Shown here: positions 12,201 through 23,646 of the stretch, one piece after another
Numbering within the stretch: position 1 is the first letter of the stretch
Layout: each line of letters begins with the position of its first letter
Source of the DNA: Trichosphaerium sp. ATCC 40318
Lineage: Eukaryota > Discosea > Flabellinia > Trichosidae
Reading direction: 5' to 3'
Assembly: GCA_038496445.1 (NCBI GenBank)
Contig: JALMLS010000216.1
Location: 310,001-374,000 of the forward strand
DNA length: 64,000 nucleotides
Program-made: the position numbers and the translations under genes
The notes under the pieces: model-generated
The model's database searches: none
What the model was told of the DNA's origin: nothing
Seen by the model: only the letters and a program-made list of their open reading frames with translations

Positions 12201-12212
12201 TGCGTTACTCAT
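9212..12212 (-). CDS. cell-surface protein with Thr/Pro mucin-like stalk and C-terminal anchor
   Basis: About eleven or more exons. The N-terminus MSNAVVIGIVLCS is a signal peptide joined across the first intron. The ectodomain has beta-rich blocks such as MLGSSTFTPFFKEDISNPKI and EFLILATHSLVSDIDATLTT with several N-x-S/T sites. A low-complexity stalk follows (TTVAPTQSPTTITPTVPQSP and similar, 10130-10390), then a block with VLTVIQDAIARAVRVDVGLT. The end (NVTIFVFITVVCALL, stop) is a short hydrophobic tail without a cytosolic domain, typical of a GPI-attachment signal. It is likely an O-glycosylated adhesin or coat protein. The general layout recalls the ectodomain of the receptor kinase at 29153-32618, but I see no firm homology. 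Some exon borders near 11500 are uncertain. Confidence 0.65.
10130..10390 (-). repeat. minisatellite-like repeat coding Thr/Pro stalk
   Basis: On the plus strand the unit is close to GTTGTTGGTGATTGGGGTAC with variants, repeated about five or six times. Translated on the minus strand it gives the PQSPTT-VAPT repeats of the surface protein. Units differ by small substitutions and by the number of PT pairs, suggesting past length change. Plus-strand frames through it are shadows. Confidence 0.7.
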
Positions 12213-12694
12213 GCTTGCGTTTTAGAATGCTTTGATAACAATATTGTAGTTTTAAACTATTTGACCAATTTAACTGCGTATTTCTCTTCGTTACAATACT
12301 ACGCGTACTCAGTATCAAGCCAAGCGTAGCGAGCCAAAATAACTCAGATTGACGATTATTCTAGTTGCCTATTTAGGTACTTACAGCTGTACCGCGGTTT
12401 TGGAAAGGAAAATCATACTCTACATGCTTTAACGCTAAGACTAGTACACAGTTACAACAAGGGGGCATCTTAGTAATTTTGTAGTTGGGTATTTTGAACA
12501 TTGACGTAACATTTCGTGCAAAAACTAATCCACAATTTCCTTTTAGGTACACCATTGGGTTTATTGAATGCAGTATACAGAGTTTTACAGAAAAGAGTGA
12601 CACCAAACGAATTATTTACAGTTGTGTCGTCAAGGTTAACCAGCAAGACTCTTCGTATATGATTTAATAGACATTATCAGCTCTTGAAACTGAG
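12213..12694 (-). other. intergenic, no supported gene
   Basis: Lies between the start of the surface-protein gene and the end of the kinase gene. A minus frame of 77 codons (12373-12606) and a plus frame of 60 codons are open, but neither shows a domain nor joins in phase with its neighbours. It probably holds the promoter of the surface-protein gene. Confidence 0.4.
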
Positions 12695-13810
12695 CTACTG
12701 ACCAACCGTTCTACAAAAACAATCAGACAAAGTACTTACAAACGGGAGCGTACAGTCACAAAACAGTCTTTTTGAAGCGCGGTACACGAAAAACGATTGT
12801 TGAAGCATTTCTTAGTGAACACATACAAGTCACTCTTTGCACCATACTTTTGACCCATAGTAACACGAGAAAGAGTAATAATACGTAAGTTATTAGAGAT
12901 CTTCTCGTCAATAGACATTCCACCCAGTGTTTTAGCACCCTCCGGGTAAACTAGCTTACCATCAAGCGATAACTGCGTTGCCAAGCTAAAAAAGAAACTC
13001 ACGTTAAAAAACACGAGAAAAACATGTTAAAAGCACTTACCATCCTACAGCAAATATATCGCAAGCATAAGTCCACCCTATGGTATGCACCTCCGTATGC
13101 ATAAATCCTAATGTACTTGGTCGTTTTTCAACAACGTCTTCATTGTAAACGATAGCGTGGCCAAAGTCAGCTATTTTTATGCTACCATCGTCCATAGCTA
13201 ATATATTTTCTCCTTTGATATCTCGATGAATAATACCTTGGCGATGAATATGGTATAGCCCTTTTAGAACCTCACCAACTACGTAACCAATAGCGCCCAA
13301 TTTTAGGTTGCATATCATGGTAACATCGCAAAAGGCCAAGGGCAAGACAATACACGCGCTGAAAAGGTTATTGCTGTAGTATGTAACGGGCACTAGAATA
13401 TTCTTATGAGAACAAGCAGTTTGAAGCTTAGCCTCTTGTTCCTGATTTCGTTAGTTTACAATTAGTGCATACTCGCTAAACGACGTACAAAGCTTGCAAT
13501 TGCACAAACTCGCTTTTGTTCATGCCTGTAAATACGCCCATCCATATATTTTATAGCAACACAGCTACCAGTTAAAGCGTCTTTCGCCTTTAGAACGTTT
13601 GCAGTTGCTCTTGTGCGACAAACTAAGCAAAAGAATAACATGTAGTCGCGCGCACCCTTTCGCAAGGACTGTTTGTACTTCGAAGCGATCACACATTCGC
13701 TGCTCCTTCTTCTCAACCTCGCGCGATGGTTCCTTTGCTATGAAGAACTTTCTCAAGCTCTTAGACACTTTAGTTTTGGCTTCTTTAAAGTGATGTTGAT
13801 TCATTGCCAC
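12695..13810 (-). CDS. protein kinase, paralogue of the 1-2.5 kb kinase
   Basis: The start [20 protein letters not shown] leads into a kinase fold: glycine-loop region [13 protein letters not shown], then across an intron [20 protein letters not shown] (ATP lysine), [20 protein letters not shown] (full HRD motif), [10 protein letters not shown] (DFG) and [20 protein letters not shown]. The last exon adds only a few residues before the stop. It matches the kinase at 999-2465 in sequence ([18 protein letters not shown] beside YEAQLQIACLRD) and in intron positions, so the two arose by duplication. This copy keeps the HRD arginine. The C-terminal lobe is short and lacks the acidic tail of the other copy. 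Substrates are unknown. Confidence 0.8.
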
Positions 13811-14083
13811 AGAGTTCGGACACTAAATAAAATGATCGTAGCATGTAGTTTTCATTTTGTTCAAAATAAGTTGCGTAGTAATTTTAACCACGCGGCAAAA
13901 TTTAAATTGTCTCCTTTCGTTTTGTCAATGCTAAAATATGAAAACGTCTACCCCTCTCAACAGCAGTACCAATGCACACCATGATTCGAGAGTAAAAACT
14001 AACATCACCGTGTATTTTATGAAACTTTATTCGTACATGATTGCTCGTTGCTTACAACGAGCTATTACAACCGTGTAATGGCT

Positions 14084-15692
<1,609 letters not shown>

Positions 15693-15941
15693 AGTAGATG
15701 TTGGTGTTATTGTTTTGTAAAAAAGTTTTGTACAAGGGAGAAAGAAATACTGAGACTTTAGTACGGAGATTATGCCGATATTAATCTATTTTCGGGAAGA
15801 GTACTGTCGTCTATTGGCTATGACACGCGGTACAATTAGCTTGGTGGTACAATTATTGTGTTTGCTTGCATTCTTTCTAAACAAGTCATTAAGCAACTAT
15901 TTTCCTTAATTCGGAGTGTTCCACATTCGATACGCCTCCAA

Positions 15942-18900
15942 TGGCTGCCAAGGTCAAGAAATCACGCTCTGCTACGTTAAGTAGTAAGAAGACCGTAAAA
16001 ACGCGTTATTCATACGTTCGACGCGATTACTACTGTATCCTACCCATTATCAATTCATCTAGCGTCAATAAAACTTCCTGAACCAAAACAAGATTTAACA
16101 GATAGGATAATTGTATTTGACTACCCTCGCAACGATGACGAGCTTCAAGAGATCGTAGAGTACGTTCAACTTGCGCGTTGTTTACAGAACATCACACTAA
16201 TAATCGAAGCTTATTGGAGGCAAAACACAAGGGATTCTACCTCGTCTTTAATTTGTAAGTGCTTTTTGAAAAAAAGGCCATTAAACCACGAGAAACACCT
16301 AACCAATCGTAGCTGTCAAGCAAAGTACAATTACGACCTCATACCAGAACCAGGTTCGCGTATTACTTGTTCAACCGAAAAACTTTACTCTTTTCACTGT
16401 TTGTTCCCTACGAACCCTTACACAAACTTACACGCAGTAATTAACAAAGTGTCTTTCTTGCGCGAATAGCTGTTTTTTTTTTTTTTGACATTAATTTAGT
16501 TGTTGAGTATCCCATTCACATAGACCAACCGCCAGCATTTTCGGTAATTTTAAGCTTCGTTCAACAGGTACAAAAAGGCCAAGTTAAATTTCAAATCGAA
16601 AAAAAAAAGTAGTTCGTTTTTTTGTTAATCTAAATGAACAACAGGCAGAAAGATGGTTAGAAGCAAACCCAAATAATATTATTGCAATCAATTGCAGAGG
16701 GCCATTATTGGTGAGCTACCGCGAGATTTAATATTATTACAAGCAGATCCAAAATCGTTCAGTTTTTAACTCATTAATTGCCTTTTTTTTTTTTTTGTGA
16801 TTTTTCTTTACAGTTTTCTTTTGTTTCAGAGTTGTTTTGGTGGCACATACTATCGATTTAATTAAATAATTTCTTTCTCGCTTATTTTCGCTTAGCAACG
16901 GTCTGGTGTGATGGCATGTTGCTTGTTAATGAAGATTGGACACTGTGCGACTGGAAATGAGGCTATGCAGCTATTTGCTCAGCGTATTCACGTGCGTGTG
17001 TATTAGTTTTTTTATTTTAACTTTTTATGGGATTGTGTTCACGTTCTGTTGTTCTTACTTGTATCAAATTAGCCTTTGGAAAACCCTTCACATATTCGAT
17101 ACATACGTTACTTTGCTAAATCAATGCTTGGTGTATTTTCCTCTGAAGACAATCAACGATTTTTACACATCAACAGAATTGTTATAAATGCTGTTCCAAA
17201 GTATAATATCTTTGGTGGATGCGGTATGATCTCTTTCACATTCTTTGTCACAACAAGTATTCTGAAGTTTGACGATTACCTAGAGCCTAAGTTTTCAATT
17301 TTCCAAAACAACAGACGCTTGTATTTCTCAAAAAGCCTTGGATTCACGCGAGGGAAGAAAGCGATTACATTCCAGTGTCGTGATGTTTCTGTATCAGCTG
17401 ATATTCGTGTCGAGTTCTATCATAGGAAACAAAGCAATGTAAGTGCTTTTATTAAAATAATATTGATCCACGTGTTGGTCACGTGAAAAGTTTTTTCTAA
17501 TTTCTTTGTAGATGATGTTTTGTTTTACTTTGAATACTCTTTGTGAACCGACAATTCTGTTATCGAATCGGTTGACGCTACAAAAAAGAGATTTAGACAA
17601 GGCTTGTACTGATGCAAAGCACTTTCATGCTACGTTCAAAGTAGACATTTATGCACGTGTTATTCTTTTTTTTTGTGTAATTTTGTTTTGATGTTATTTA
17701 CATTCTTTAGTTTAGGGATGTTGTCAATATACATCGGGATAGAGCAGCAACAGTTGACGTAATATTGATGTTATTGAATATATTCTCATTTTTTTTAAAG
17801 GCATCCGTTTACGACTCTACAGGAAGTAAAAAGAGTAGACGGACAAGAGCGATTAAAGAAAATTGGCAGGCTGATTCACCTGCACGACGAGCTTCAATAA
17901 CTTCTGGGTGAGTACAAAGTGTTTTTTTTTGAATTCTTACTAATAATTTAGTGCATATCCATCAGCTCCTCACCTTGCGCCAAACAAAGCCCCTAGTGGC
18001 AGATCAACACAACCGAAACCAAAATTAGATAATTCAAGAAGAGTAAGACGTAGTGTGTCAAATGTAGAGAGCTACCATAGAAGGTTCGTTACCTGAATAG
18101 TTTTATTGCTAACATGTATTTTAAGCCACAGCAAGAAGAGTCGTTGGGATGCTTTAGTGCGAGCTTTTTCTAAGAAACCTAAGGCAAAGACTTCGATTTG
18201 TGCCTTTTGTAAAGGCGCTATTTACACCACAGATATGTCTCTCGCTGTACGCTTCTAATTGAGCCTTTTTCTTGTTGTGGTACTGACATTTCCAAGGTCG
18301 CTCCTGGAATGCTTGCCCACTGGGACTGCTTGAAGTGCCACAAATGCGGAAGTACGCTTCACGGAGAAGAACATATACTCGTTTCAGGTACATTTAAAAG
18401 CGAAATCAGCAACATGGCTGACTTTACTTGCAGCTGGTGGTGCTACTTGCAGCAGATGCGAATGTGGTTTTTTCTTAAAATGTCCTGTCTGCAGGAAAAA
18501 AGTTTTAACCGATAGTTGTGGTGCCTTTGGTGATATTAGGTGCGTTTAGTATTTAGTTAGTGAATAAAGACTGACTGTTTGAATGATTCAAGGTGGCACG
18601 CAGATTGCATGAAATGCGTTGTATGTGATGCATCTTTGTACATGAATGAGTACAAAGTGCAACAAGGGCGCTTACATTGTTTGAATTGTGCTTGTACTAC
18701 TGGAAGGACAAACGACGATGAGAAGGATCACACATTAACACGTACGTTTATGAATTAGAAATATCCTTGTCAATACTCATCTTATGTTATAAACAGCGTC
18801 TCAGGAAGAGTTATTATTTACTATTTATGATAATCTTGCACGTGATTTTTTCTATAAGTTTCTAAAGGTACAGTGAAACGCTTTATATCATTTGAACGAG

Positions 18901-20864
18901 AAAAAAAAGTTTTTTTTGTTGCTGTGATTAAACAGGTACAATTTCTCAATTATTAATAATAATTATAGAGGACGTGGTGCGATGAGAATTTAGCGTTTTA
19001 TGAGGATGTAGAAAAGTATAAGGATTTGTGGAGTCATCCAAAGCGAAGGATCCAAAAAGCAAAAAATATTTGTGCAATGTATATAAGTCAGGGTAGTCCA
19101 AGGGTATGTTGCTGAGTTTTAACTTATTTTATTTGTGGCTTATGCTTTATTTTATAGCAAGTTAATATAGACGACGAACATAGACAATTCATCGCAGAAG
19201 CGTTGATTGGACAAGAAAAAGAATTAGAAATAGAATTTTTCTCAGTTGCTCAGTCTCGTGTTTTCAATCTATTGGACTTGGATAGTTTCCCAAAGTACCT
19301 ACACAGTCAAGAATATAGGGACTACCTTCTAGGTATGTGCCACTGGTATTGCAGTAACTTTTCTTTAACATGATGTAACAATAGCTGTCAAAAAGGTTTC
19401 AAAGAAAGATGACGGTTTACACATTATCCAACTCACAAAAGCAGTTGCAGTTGACCCTGATGGTGCGATCATAGCTCGTCACTTGATTAAAGTTTATAAT
19501 ACTCATGTTATGTATCGTAGGTAGACAACGTGCTGCTACATATGATAATTCTAGGAAATCTAATATTGTACCAGAAACAGATCCTACAGGTTCAATCTCT
19601 TCCACTTTTGTTTCTTGTTAATTCTTTTGTAGATCGTAGTCAGACTTTTGCACATTTGGAGGTAAAGAGATCCTCTAGTATGGATAGGGTCAGTTCTAAA
19701 CCGAAGCAAAGAGCCAGACAACCTCGTGCAGATAGACGTACGTTGAAATTTAAAACAAACTATACAAAAGATTTCTGACTTTTCTTTCAAGAATCACAAG
19801 CGAGCACGTCATCGGAGATGTTCTACAAAATGTTAGATAAATTAGAGCTCGATGTTGCTGCTATGCCAGATACACAAACTGCTGGTACTTCCCCGTCACC
19901 TGTAGCACGTCAGAGTGCAGCTGTGGATCTTGCAATGATGTCCCCAAAAAGAGCTTCCATTTCAAAGAAACCCAAAATAGAAGAACCTGTGGTTAAAGAG
20001 CGACTTTTTCAAGAATCACGTGGGAAGCCTGCTCCCATATTTGCAGATAAATCGAGAGTTAAACCAACAAGTAATTATAGAAAACAAGCTACCCCTATTA
20101 GCCCAAAGAAGCCTGCTTCAAATGGACCAAAGAACGTTTTGAGCGGACACGTTCGTGAGGCCAGTGCTGCGAACGCTTTTGGTATTTGTGCAGGATGTAG
20201 CCAGATGATTACTACTGCAAACGCTGGTCACGGTTATACGACTTATGATGGTAAAGTATACCACGCTAGATGTTTTACAATGCCTATATGCAATATTTGT
20301 TCCAAACCAATTGATACAAGTACGTTCGTTTAGTTTTTTTTCAAAAGTTTTCCACGTGAATATAAAAAAAAAAGGTCACGTGTTGTGATTTTCTCGGGCT
20401 GCTGTTGAAGGCAAATAAAACTGGAACTAAATATTATTTCGTTGCGAGTAATAATTTTTTGTTGGTTTTTGTTCTTTGCTGATTTTTTTTAAAGCTAGGG
20501 GTCACTTGAACTATAGCAGCGGTACTTATCACTCTGATTGTCTACGATGTAATGTTTGTAAGCGAGCATTACATGATGAACGATTTGTGGATAGAGGTAA
20601 AAGCTCAACAGTTGTCGGATTGAACTTACTTTTTGAGTAGGCAATGCATTTTTTTGTGTTTCTTGTTGGCAAGAAAAGCTTCATAAACACTGTCGTATTT
20701 GTATGACACCTATCAAAGGAAGGTTTATAACATATCAAGGACATACATACCATCCAACATGTTTCACATGCACATCATGTTCAAAACAGCTAGGAACATC
20801 AAACTTTTTTCTGCTTAATGACAAACCTGTTTGCCCCGGTTGTTTAAAGGCTGCTCGATTTTGA
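15942..20864 (+). CDS. PTEN-like phosphatase/C2 fused to LIM-LIM-RGS-LIM-LIM
   Basis: About 25 exons joined in phase encode roughly 1,100 residues. Residues about 20-175 align with the PTEN phosphatase: DLTDRIIVFDYPRNDDELQE, LLEAKHKGFYLVFNFCQAKY, VEYPIHIDQPP, WLEANPNNIIAINCRGPLL, QRSGVMACCLLMKIGH. Residues 180-350 match the PTEN C2 domain: ENPSHIRYIRYFAKSMLGVF, DIRVEFYHRKQSN, LTLQKRDLDKACTD, ATFKVDIYA. A basic Ser-rich linker leads to LIM modules (TSICAFCKGAIY; HWDCLKCHKCGSTLHGEEH; WHADCMKCVVCDASLY), an RGS domain (TWCDENLAFYEDVEKYKDLW; GSPRQVNIDDEHRQFIAEAL; LLDLDSFPKYLHSQEYRDYL), a long disordered linker, and two more LIM modules ending LKAARF. The phosphatase loop is Cys-x6-Arg, not Cys-x5-Arg, and lacks GxG; the Asp expected in YPFEDHNPP is Ile. 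It may therefore be a pseudophosphatase acting as a membrane-binding scaffold with G-alpha GAP activity. The weakest join is at 17660-17800, between C2 and the linker. A split into two genes is possible, but no stop, start or intergenic spacer is evident there. Confidence 0.78.
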
Positions 20865-21424
20865 AACAAGCTTCGTATGGCAAGATAGCATGATTAAGAA
20901 AGAGAAAAAGAAACCGGAGAAGGAGTAAAAGAAAGGACAACAAAACCCTCCGCATCTCGATCAACACACGTGATGTTCTTGTTTTTTTTTGTTGTTGTAA
21001 GTAGATATCGTCTTTATTGTATTTATAAGTATCTGTAGTAATAAATAAATTTGTATTAGGAAGCCTTTGTATATTGATTTATTAAGGGTAAAATTTAGGA
21101 CGGAGTGATATCAGTGAGTGAGAGAACATGAACTCGAAAAACCATGCACAACTTTTCGCGAATTCGGTAGTTTCTTCTTCTGAGTTTTTAAAGACGCCCT
21201 TTTGTTTAACATTACAGGCAACAACTTGTTGTTTACTCAATCGAAGGTGGCTCTAATCGATATCGAAAAGTAGCGAACACCCTTCTTTGAACAGTTATTT
21301 TTCTGTTTAAGCTTCGCACCTTAGTATCATCAGTTGATACCCTAAACTATTTACCACTTGTCTGTATTAATACAATATTTACAAGACCTAATTTTGGATC
21401 CTTGCTGCTCTGTCTGGAAGTAAA
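20865..21424 (+). other. intergenic spacer
   Basis: The 3' flank of the LIM gene and the upstream region of the F-box LRR gene. It contains a CACGTG near 20968 and an AATAAATAAAT tract near 21042, a plausible polyadenylation region. No open frame of note. Confidence 0.5.
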
Positions 21425-22423
21425 ATGAACAAAGATACTGCATTCTTTGATGAGATTCCCATTGAGATTATCGTTATTATTCTAGAGTTTATGTCTGGTT
21501 TAACAATTAATTCAGTGGTACACGTATCTAAACTATTCGAGCACGTTGCAATAAACCACTTGGAATACCGCTCTAAAAGCAGGTATATTATCATTAAATC
21601 AATAAATAAGCTTAGAAAGCTATTCAAAACAGCGTATTTTCTCATGACAACCGAAAGGATTACGATAAGTATTCAATTCTCGCTTAAAAAGAACCAAATG
21701 AAGTACTTAAATGGTGTAAAAAGTATTGACTTTCGTTCTTGTAAGTCACTTACTGATAGTCATCTTGAGCGACTTGCTGGGATCCATAGTATTCTGCTAT
21801 GCAACCAAAAGAAACTATCAGATACAGGTGTTATGGCTTTGGCTGGAGTGCATACAATCAGTTTGAACGGATGTGACAGCTTGACAGATAATTGTGTTAT
21901 GGCTTTGGCTGGGGTTCATTCAATTGATTTAAGCTATTGTTACCAAGTGACAGATAAAAGTGTTAAAGCATTAGCAGGAGTGCATAAAATTAGTTTATGC
22001 ATGTGTTTTCATGTTACAGATGATGGTGTAAAAGCATTGGCTGGAGTTCATACAATTTGCTTGGCAGGTTGTTCGCTGATTACAGATGATGGCATTAAGT
22101 CATTAGGTGGTGTTTATACAATTGATTTAAACTTTTGTGAGAGGATAACAGATGCTGGTGTTAGAGCTTTGGCTGGTGTTCATGCAATTTGTCTTGATTA
22201 TACCAAGGTAACAGATGACGGTGTCAAAGCATTGGTAGGTGTTTGTACAATTAGCCTTCAAGGTACTGCAGTCACCGATGAGGGTGTCAACGCATTGGTT
22301 GGTGTTCATAGAATTGACTCTGAGAGAACTAAAGTGAGAGATGTATTCCAAAGAACAAGTTCATTGTGTTACTCCAAGGTAGTTTCATTCTCAAAAAACC
22401 CTGATGATGGTTGGTTTGTATAA
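21425..22423 (+). CDS. F-box protein with cysteine-containing leucine-rich repeats
   Basis: A single uninterrupted frame of 332 codons, rare in this intron-rich window. Residues 8-55 form an F-box (FDEIPIEIIVIILEFMSGLT; NSVVHVSKLFEHVAINHLEY). From about residue 100 there are about eight repeats of 23-25 residues of the type VMALAGVHTISLNGCDSLTD / VKALAGVHTICLAGCSLITD, the AMN1/FBXL-type LRR. Such proteins bind Skp1 with the F-box and substrate with the curved LRR. Repeats are close to each other at the DNA level, so they were amplified recently. The last 30 residues (from VRDVFQRTSS) are outside the repeat. Lack of introns could reflect retroposition or simple gene structure. Confidence 0.85.
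   Translation: MNKDTAFFDEIPIEIIVIILEFMSGLTINSVVHVSKLFEHVAINHLEYRSKSRYIIIKSINKLRKLFKTAYFLMTTERITISIQFSLKKNQMKYLNGVKSIDFRSCKSLTDSHLERLAGIHSILLCNQKKLSDTGVMALAGVHTISLNGCDSLTDNCVMALAGVHSIDLSYCYQVTDKSVKALAGVHKISLCMCFHVTDDGVKALAGVHTICLAGCSLITDDGIKSLGGVYTIDLNFCERITDAGVRALAGVHAICLDYTKVTDDGVKALVGVCTISLQGTAVTDEGVNALVGVHRIDSERTKVRDVFQRTSSLCYSKVVSFSKNPDDGWFV
21770..22330 (+). repeat. tandem coding repeats of about 70-75 bases (LRR units)
   Basis: About eight units, each with a core close to GCTTTGGCTGGAGTGCATAC followed by AATT, a variable part and ACAGATGATGGTGT. Later units GCATTGGTAGGTGTTTGTAC and GCATTGGTTGGTGTTCATAG are diverged versions. Similarity fits repeat amplification by unequal exchange. Confidence 0.75.
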
Positions 22424-23217
22424 GCAATAAAAGACCTAAACGCAATGTCACTTGCGTTTGTAGAGCTTCTAAGTTCTGTTGTGTAAGAACCTTCAACTGT
22501 CCACTATTCAGTTAAAACGTTGGGTAGAGTCACTATGTTACAGATAACTACTTCATTATCGTTATTTGTTCTAAAAACACAGCTTCTCTCCATTCAAATC
22601 TAACGCAATTAGTAATCGCCGATTTATCGCTCGAAATTAAGGAACGAGTCATTACTGCAGATTGATGAAGTTTGATTCTGAGCTTGCTACACCATTACAA
22701 TTAAGCAAGCGAGGCCTCCTTCTACAGCCTCCAATCCCTTACCTGTTTTGTTGCTAGTAATTTGGTGTCGCTCCAGCTCCACGTTTAGTATAAGCGCTCT
22801 TATAACATGTGAGCAGCGCATATAACTATCCACAAATATGGTCAAAGCGGTGTAAAATTGACAAACGTCAAATTCGCCTCATTGTGGTAGTTAACACGTG
22901 CTTGAATAATATTGCTTCTATTATACCACCTTTATAGGTATGTATTTGGTAGTTTTAATACCTTGACGTTAAAAGCAGTACACGTTATTCTTCTTGGTTC
23001 ATATTGAGTACACTTTTTTTTTAAAAAAATTGCAACATTTTATATGTAGTCGTTTGGAGGTATAGTTGAAAAACTGTATTTTGTACCTATGCCACATGTA
23101 TTACATAATGTACGTATCACTACAACATAACATATTTGTCAGTGTGTTCTACCTCACAACCCAGTACAATGTTGTTGCAATTGTTTCAATGAACGTAATT
23201 TTTTTTTCTTTTTCCCA
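22424..23217 (+). other. intergenic, no gene seen; upstream of U2
   Basis: No coding signal on either strand. It includes T-rich tracts and one CACGTG near 22900. The part just before 23218 is outside the palindrome, so the left U2 gene has a different far-upstream sequence from the right copy; only 53 bases upstream of each U2 are shared. Confidence 0.5.
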
Positions 23218-23270
23218 ACAATAAATTTAATTACTAGGCTGATAAATCATGTTCAACAGCACCCAATAAG

Positions 23271-23456
23271 TAACCTTCTCGGCCTTTTGGCTAAGATCAA
23301 GTGTAGTATCTGTTCTATTCAGTTTAATCTCTGAATGGGGGACGAATGTCCCCCACAAGATTAAGCGAATTTTTTCCGGGGGCAGGGGATTGTCGGACTG
23401 GCTTGCCTTTCCACCCCTGCAATGATCTGTCAGGCCTTACACTACCCGCCAGATGA
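23271..23456 (+). ncRNA. U2 spliceosomal snRNA, copy 1
   Basis: The 5' region CTTCTCGGCCTTTTGGCTAA continues to GATCAAGTGTAGTATCTGTT, which is the universal U2 5' stem-loop and the branch-point pairing element GTAGTA. An Sm-like site (AATTTTTT) lies near 23378, followed by stem III (CAGGGG...CCCCTG) and a terminal stem (ATCTG...CAGAT). U2 pairs with the intron branch site in the spliceosome. The ends are estimated from structure. A promoter is not recognisable. Confidence 0.9.
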
Positions 23457-23572
23457 GGTCAACCCCTTCTCTAAACATCAAAGAAAAACAATAACCACCT
23501 TCAGACTGGGAAAGCACTCTCTGTTTTAGGGTATAAATTTACCAAAAAAATTTTACAAGTCAAAAATTTTGG

Positions 23573-23600
23573 TGATACTACACCTGATCTTAGCCAAAAC
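23573..23600 (-). other. inverted 5' U2 fragment
   Basis: On the minus strand this reads TTTTGGCTAAGATCAGGTGT and on to AGTATC, matching U2 bases from the first stem through the GTAGTA element with one change (A to G). It sits about 117 bases downstream of U2 in opposite direction. It is too short to be a functional U2; it may be a remnant of an older inverted insertion. Confidence 0.75.
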
Positions 23601-23646
23601 AAAAATCACACTTTTTCTTGTTTTCGTTTTCCAATCACGCCATTTC

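Larger units (their letters stand above)
23218..23646. repeat. left arm of a large inverted repeat
   Basis: The reverse complement of 25048-25476. Both arms are 429 bases long and appear identical by eye. Each contains a whole U2 snRNA gene, about 117 bases of downstream sequence, and a short inverted U2 fragment. The arm ends where 23217 and 25477 cease to match (at ACAATAAATTTAATTACTAG) and where 23647 and 25047 cease to match. Confidence 0.9.

Noticed and set aside
15880-16260. 28-base intron at about 16158-16185
   Set aside because: A 50-base intron ending AATCGAAG restores a better PTEN match (EIVDLLEAKHK) in correct phase.
17690-17810. Gene boundary between PTEN and LIM/RGS parts
   Set aside because: An alternative splice path gives a stop soon after, but the in-phase path leads directly into the LIM linker, and no polyadenylation site or new start is visible. 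Kept as a caveat.
21760-22330. CRISPR-like array
   Set aside because: The repeats are coding LRR units without unique spacers, in a eukaryotic gene.
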